From assembly GCA_006538405.1 (NCBI GenBank), contig BJKQ01000007.1, positions 2,170,001 to 2,234,000 of the forward strand: DNA of 64,000 bases. The letters run 5' to 3'. This document shows positions 58,590 through 64,000 of the stretch, in pieces. Below the pieces are notes generated by a model. That model was not told where the DNA came from. It searched no databases and saw only the letters and a program-made list of their open reading frames with translations. Source of the DNA: Hansfordia pulvinata. Its lineage: Eukaryota > Ascomycota > Sordariomycetes > Xylariales. Numbering within the stretch: the first letter of the stretch is position 1; the number at the start of each line of letters is the position of its first letter. The position numbers and the translations under genes are program-made.

Positions 58590-60445
58590 CTACGTCGCCT
58601 TGCCTTTGCCCTTGGGCTCGCGCCGTCGTTCCCAGATTTGCAGGTACGACTCGCCGAGGTAGAGGAGCTCTTTCTGGGCCGGCTCCACGAACAGGTCCTG
58701 GCAGACGCGCCACTCGCCGGTGGCGCGGTCGCGCAGCTGCACCTTCCAGGCGCGCGTCGTCTCCGCGGCCGCGCCGCCGCTCCCGCTGCTGCCGCCTGCC
58801 CCCGCGCCTGCCCCGCCTCCGGCGCCCGCCGAGGCCGAGTCGGCCACGGCGTCCTCGCTCGAGGCGCGCACGGCCTCGTGGACGACGTTGGCGGCCAGGT
58901 CGTACCAGATGGCCTCGGATGGCGGGTGCTGGGTGGGGTCGGGCTCGACGTAGGGGGAGACGTCGAGGCCGAGGCGGGCGTCGAAGGTGACGATGGTGGG
59001 GTTGCGCTCCGAGACGAACTTGTTTGTGCTGAAGCGCTTGACGTGGAAGACGAGGTAGGGGGGCAGCGGGTGCATAAGGCGGTAGCGCTTGCGCTGGTCG
59101 CGGTGCTCCTGGGTGCGGACGCCGTCATACTTGTGCAGCAGGGTGGTCAGGGGCACCTGGGGGATGATGTTGCGCTCGAGATCGTCCTGGAAGAGCGGAG
59201 CGGGGGCAGGTCGAGAGTCAGGAGTAGGAAGCGCTGAATGTCGACGGTGACGTGGGCGGCCTCCTCGAAGCGCAGGCGGCCATCGGGGTTCTGGGCGCTG
59301 GAGGCGGTGATGGCCTGCGACTCGACGCGCAGGCGGCCCTGGAAGATGCGCTGGACGATGCTGGAGCCGGGCTTGGAGCGGGAGCCGCCGAGGCCGAGGT
59401 GCAGATGGTTGAGGAACCAGAAGAGGAAGTCGACGGGGTCGGCCTGGGTGGTCAGGGTGAAGCGCTTGTTGGAGCGCAGGGCGACCTCCTGCAGCAGCTC
59501 GTGGGGCGAGACGTGGTTCTTGAAGGCGCGGGGGTTCCAGATCTTGCGGAAGAGGAGGGCGGTGCGGCGGACCAGCTCGGCCAGGTCGCCCTGCAGCTTC
59601 TGCTGCTGGACCTGGGCGGGCGTGGCCTTGAGCTGCTGGCGCTGCTGGGAGTCGAGGTCCTCGAGCAGGAAGAAGTTGCGCAGAGGGGCGACGTGGGACA
59701 GGGCCTGGACGACAACGTTGACGTAGTCGTTGTCCTTGATGTTGTTGATGCCGACGTAGCCCGGGGCGTAGGGGCGGCCCTGCAGGGTCCAGGCCTCGGC
59801 GGGTTCGCGGTCGAGCTTGGAGACGTGCTCGCGGGTGTAGCGGGGGTCGGAGACGTAGCGGATGTCGTCGAGGCTTTTACTGAGGACCTCGTAGCCCTCG
59901 GGCAGGACGTAGACGCGGGCGGTGTGCATGTTGATGAAGACGTGGTGGTCGTCGTTGAGGGCGTGGAAGTAGGCGTGCGACTTGGGGCCGCGGCCCTGGT
60001 AGTAGCGGCCGCAGACGAGGCACGCGTAGACGTTGATGTTGCTGAGGCTGATGGAGCACAGCTTCTCGAAATCAAAGTCGAGCACCTGGCGGTCGATGGT
60101 GTCGAGGTATAGATCGTCGTAGCCCTCGGTTGGCGCCGACTGCCGCAGGGGCGCCTTGATCGGGGGCTCATCTGCATCCTCGTCTTCGCCTTGGTCTTGG
60201 TCTTCGGCCCGGTCTCTGTCGTCGCCCTCGTCGTCCTCGTCGCCGTCGCCACCCCTACTCTCGCTATTCCTCGTCCGCCCGCCTTGGTGTGCTATGCTAC
60301 CTTGGTCGTCATCGGCGGGCCCGGGCGTCGCACTGCCGTTGAGGCTGTCGGCCGGGGCGGAGCCCTCGTAGCGCGATCGCTTGGAGGCGGGGGAGTCGAC
60401 GCCGCGCAGCTCGTCGAGAGCTTCCGACGCCTGTCGTTTGGACAT
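58590..60445 (-). CDS. SAD1: U4/U6.U5 tri-snRNP protein Sad1/USP39, inactive ubiquitin-protease fold (one apparent 1-base deletion)
   Basis: Splicing factor needed for tri-snRNP stability. Start chosen at 60445 (MSKRQASEALDELRGV); an upstream in-frame ATG at 60490 is possible. Acidic N terminus (~residues 35-90), then a UBP zinc finger (YACLVCGRYYQGRGPKSHAY, HVFINMHTARVYVLP). The USP-like domain begins at VGINNIKDNDYVNVVVQAL, where the active-site Cys box is NDY, as in other Sad1/USP39 proteins that lack peptidase activity. One extra base in the G5 run 59202-59206 joins LLLTLDLPP to APLFQDDLERNIIPQVPLTT, then YLVFHVKRFSTNKFV. Corrected length is 618 aa. A Gly/Ala repeat (SAGAGGGAGAGAGG) sits in the last third. 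Confidence 0.92.
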
Positions 60446-61546
60446 GGCTGGCAGGGCTTGTGTCGCCTTGAGGGGGGCGCGGAGCATGCGAGGACGCAGA
60501 TGTGCCGGCGTAGTAGCGTGCGACTTGCACCGGGTCGGGCCCCGTGGGCGTTTGGAGGGCGCGTGAGGGAAACCGGCGGCGTGTCGGCTGGGTTGGCAAA
60601 GCGAATGGGATCGGGAGGAGATCGCGGGGTTTGTGGCTGTCGCGGGGACGGCGAGTCGCGTGCGAGGGGGCTCTTGACTCTGTCTGGTGGCGGGATGCGG
60701 CGGTTGAACGGGCAATGTCCAGATTGCAAGGCCGGGCTGGCTGGAGGACGCTCTGCAGCTCGTCTTGTCGCGGGTGAGGTTGCGCCGTTCTGTTCTACCG
60801 CGACTGCCCAGCCCCCGAAACAGGCTTAGGTATGTACCTACGGTACTCGTAGTTAGGCCCAGGGTACGGCTGCTGTGGCGAGTTGTCTATATGTAGACAG
60901 GTACCGTTTTTTCAGGACGACTGCCTACCTTTGATGGTACCTGAGCTAGTCTAAGGTACCCAGGTGTCTGGTCAAATTCGCCGTTGTGCGGGCTGTCCTA
61001 TCGCAGCACTTCAATGTCTAACGACTTCATTTCTCATATCCCAAAGGGCCGCATGATCGGATTGTTGTGTCCATCCCGATTTCTGTTGGGCACGGGGACA
61101 TAGCGAGAACGGCGTGATTGGGGCAAGAGATAGACCCGGGCATGTCCACTACAAACAAGATAGTGCTTCCCTTAGGTACTCCGGGCTGCGATTGCCCTCT
61201 GAAGGAGCGGAGTCCACGGTGAAGCTGGATGGACTTTGGTTTGCGCCCCAGTGGCCCCCTAATATACGACTCGCGCTGCTTTTCCACTCGAACAAATTGT
61301 CAATTCAACAAGACGCGAGTGGTGTGAAGTTGATCATGGATATTGATAAAAGATGCAGGGTGGGAAAGAACACAGGCGAAAAAAAAAAGACAGTATATCG
61401 TTACGCCTGCCAACGCCAAACCCTCTGCTAAAGGCTTCCTTTTCACAGGCTGCCACTGCGGGCTTTCATGGTATCATCCGGGCGCTTCTTCACCCCTTCA
61501 CCCTCATACAAAAAGCCCTTCCAGCCCGCTGTCTTTCTTTGCCACT
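60446..61546. other. Intergenic region, SAD1 to NEO1
   Basis: 5' flank of SAD1 and 3' flank of NEO1. Carries a cluster of GGTACC/TACCTA words (60830-60962), including GGTACTCGTAG at 60842. No gene. Confidence 0.6.
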
Positions 61547-64000
61547 TCAAATCCCTTGCACCTTGCGGTAGGACGGAGGGCGCATAGTGCGACGGATCAG
61601 CTTGACGGCGTACGGCGGCACCAGCGCAATGGCCAGAATCGTTACCACCCGCCAAATGAACCCCCTGTTCCAACGTAACTGTATTAGCAAAAGACAGACC
61701 AAAGGCATACCGAGCCTCCAAGGTGGACGGGGGGCGGAGGGGGGAGGCCTTACAAGCTGACGACAAAGCCGAGGTCGTAGTAGGCACCAAGAAAAGGCAC
61801 GGATCCTGCATAGAACAGGAACGTGCCGACAATGCAGAAAATCATCACGGGATGCCACGTCGTTATCTCCATCGCCACCATCAGCAGCTCGTTGAGCACA
61901 AGCACCGTATACGAGACGGCCACCATGCGTGGGCCATCGACCTCGGTGAGGAGCTGCGACAGGCCTTGGATGATACCACCTTGGTAGATCGAAACGAAGA
62001 CCCAGACGAAAAAGGTTCGGTATGAGAGTGACCGTCCCGATGTCAGCTCCTTGTACAGCTCTGGGTATAAGTTGGCGAGATTCTCGTCCACATCCTTGTC
62101 CAGTACCAGCGACAGGACAGGGGCAGCCGTGTAGACCGTGGCGTACCCTACGAGAAGCCAGTCCTGCGAGAAATGAGAGTCAGTCAAACATTCAAAAGAT
62201 GCATGGGTCATCAATCACGGATCAGCAGCAGCGCGGCCTCATCTGCCATGAAACATACCTTGTAGAGACCCTCAGGTTCGAACTTGATGGCAATGCTGTA
62301 CATCGTCTGGCAGACAGCAATGATCAGACCACGGTGAATGACAAATTGTGCGAGCTTAGCGCTCCGTTTGTAGCTGTTCCGCCCATGCCACACCAGCAGC
62401 TTGGTCAAGTGGCAGAACTGCTCGATGGAGAAGTCCGCCGCCAGACTGGCTTGTCGACCCTCCTTACCAACAATACCCACACCGACATCGGCCGCTTGAA
62501 TCATGGACACGTCGTTGCCACCGTCGCCAATGCAGCACACTCGCTTCTTGGTGAAGTCCTTGATCAGCCTGGCCACATCAGCCTTTTGAGTCGGCGAGCA
62601 CCGGCAAGCCACCACGGTGGGCAGCCTGACGGCCACAGAGATGAACTCTGTGCGGAAATGCGTCAGGAACAACGTCAAGCTCTCGCCGTCAATCAGGAGA
62701 CACGCATCCGTCTTGCTTCGGAGAAAGTCGAGGTGGTCCTGGGCGTTGTCCTTGCGCTTCAGCTTGGCCACCGTGTAGATGTATTGGCCCCGCGCGACCA
62801 GCTTGGAGCTCACGGCAACACATCTCGCTGTCTCGACCTTGTCTCCCGTCAGCATCCAAATCTTGATTCCGGCGTTGCGGAGAAGCTCCAGAGACGGCTT
62901 CACGTCTCGCTGAAGCTTATCCTCGACACCAGTCACGCCCAGCAACTCCAGGTCGTGCTCAAGGTTTTGGGCCACGACGCGTTGCATGCCAGCATCACGT
63001 CCGGCTATGGAGAGGGAGGCTTCCTGGTAGCTGTTGGAGAATTCGCGATACTGTCCCGCGGACAACTTCTTCCGGCCAACCACAAGCGTTCTCAGCCCTT
63101 CGCGGGCCATGTTGGCTGTTTCCTCATCCAGCCAGTCGTTTGCAGCCACAATGGAGGTCATGACCGTGTCTGCTCCTTTTTGATAGAACCATATCTCGCC
63201 GCTGTCCAGGTCTGGAGCGGCCACCTGGGCGACTTCGAAAAATTGCACAATGATACCCATGCGCTTGCCGTCAGAGGTAAAGGGGAACACGTCCAGTATG
63301 CGGACCTTGACCACGATCTTGCCTGTCTCGGTGGACTCCAGGGCCATCCCTTTTCGGTCCCGGTAGGCCAGGCGAAGTCCAACAGACTCGGTCCATCGTA
63401 CAATGGCAATCTCGTCAGGAGACGATGCTTGGTAGGAGGTGACGGTTTGGCCGTCCTCCTCCTCACTTGTGGGCGTGACGTTGTGGCAAAGAGCCAGAGC
63501 CAAGACGACATCCCGAACTCGAGACCCAATTTCTCTCCTGGTTCTTGTGGCGGTCGTGCCGCTGGGGGCGTTGTGGGCCGACGACGGAGTGACCAGCCCT
63601 TTGTCCGATGTGGTTCCAGCAAAGCCCTGTCGCACATACGCAGTGACTTCGTCCATGGCCTCGTTGGCGTAAGAGACTGTACCAACGTGAATCTTTTTCA
63701 TGTCCATTTCGTTCTGAGTCAGGGTTCCCGTTTTGTCGCTGAGGAGATATTCGATACGTCCCAGATCTTCCGGAATCGTACTCGTTCGAACCACGGCTCC
63801 GGCAATGCCCGGGTCTCTTTGAATGTACCAGGAGTAGGCGCTTTTGCCCATGTCCAGGTTCACGCGCAAGCTGATGGGCACGATCGTGGAGAACAGGACC
63901 AGGAATCGCATGATCTTGACGTACCAGACGTTGCCCCCGGTATTTTCGAACCCCTCAAGGGCAACAAGAAGAATCGACAAGAACAATGTCAGAACGCAAA
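61547..64000 (-). CDS. NEO1: P4-ATPase phospholipid flippase, Neo1/ATP9 type (5' end beyond the window)
   Basis: Phospholipid-translocating P-type ATPase of Golgi/endosome membranes. Visible exons are 64000-62259 (open at the right edge), 62163-61754 and 61664-61547; introns are 95 and 89 nt. The phosphorylation loop is LLSDKTGTLTQNEMDM; TSYQASSPDEIAIVRWTES and LTGDKVETARCVAV follow, and the hinge is CCIGDGGNDVSMIQAADVGV. C-terminal membrane helices include WLLVGYATVYTAAPVLSLVL and WRVVTILAIALVPPYAVKLI, with the basic end RRTMRPPSYRKVQGI. The family is set by similarity to Neo1 (MRFLVLFSTIVPISLRVNLD before the P-domain). The actuator domain and N terminus are missing only because the window ends. 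Confidence 0.94.

Overview
The window is nuclear DNA from a filamentous ascomycete (Pezizomycotina), most likely a Sordariomycete. The evidence is: GC-rich coding DNA; short introns of about 50-150 nt with GTRNGT donors, CTAAC/CTGAC-type branch points and YAG acceptors; monocistronic genes on both strands; and intergenic DNA scattered with GTACGAGTA and AGGTACCT-like words. No transposon, rRNA, tRNA or CRISPR array was recognised. I cannot name the species.

Layout, left to right (23 genes): a disordered protein ending in a GGCT-like domain (1283-3969,+); AP-1 gamma-adaptin (5305-8103,-); monoacylglycerol lipase (9489-10623,-); mitochondrial ABC half-transporter Mdl1 (12050-14485,-); CID protein Rtt103 (15342-16741,-); clathrin light chain (18525-19330,+); cytochrome c oxidase VIIa (19889-20429,-); a PPR-like mitochondrial protein (20991-23677,+); t-SNARE Tlg2 (24597-25913,-); calmodulin (27986-29336,+); a GH47 alpha-1,2-mannosidase (30664-32779,+); an OXNAD1-like reductase (33069-34650,-); a fungal-specific protein (35349-37300,-); NDUFS5 (38761-39277,-); Sec39 (39894-42755,+); an acidic low-complexity protein (43563-45133,-); a Tra2-like RRM protein (47339-48551,-); an Ayr1-like SDR (51139-52362,+); acyl-CoA thioesterase II (53222-54379,+); an HhH-GPD-like protein (54550-55532,-); a sulfotransferase-like protein (56510-57388,+); the Sad1/USP39 splicing factor (58590-60445,-); and a Neo1-type flippase running off the right edge (61547-64000,-).

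Functionally the window is housekeeping DNA with two themes. One is trans-Golgi/endosome/ER trafficking (AP-1 gamma, clathrin light chain, Tlg2, Sec39, Neo1, GH47). The other is mitochondrial function (Mdl1, COX7A, the PPR-like protein, NDUFS5, and perhaps the OXNAD1-like enzyme).

The most striking signal is technical or evolutionary. Eleven of the 23 genes need exactly one or two extra bases to read through, 13 sites in all. Every site needs +1, none needs -1, and nearly all lie in C or G runs. This points to systematic single-base deletions in the assembled sequence rather than 11 pseudogenes. Once corrected, all gene models close in frame with family motifs intact. I did not find a convincing undescribed multi-gene system. 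The best biological leads are the degenerate GGCT-like domain on a disordered protein, low-complexity inserts inside conserved enzymes, an in-frame 57-nt intron in the gamma-adaptin ear, and the interspersed GTACGAGTA word.
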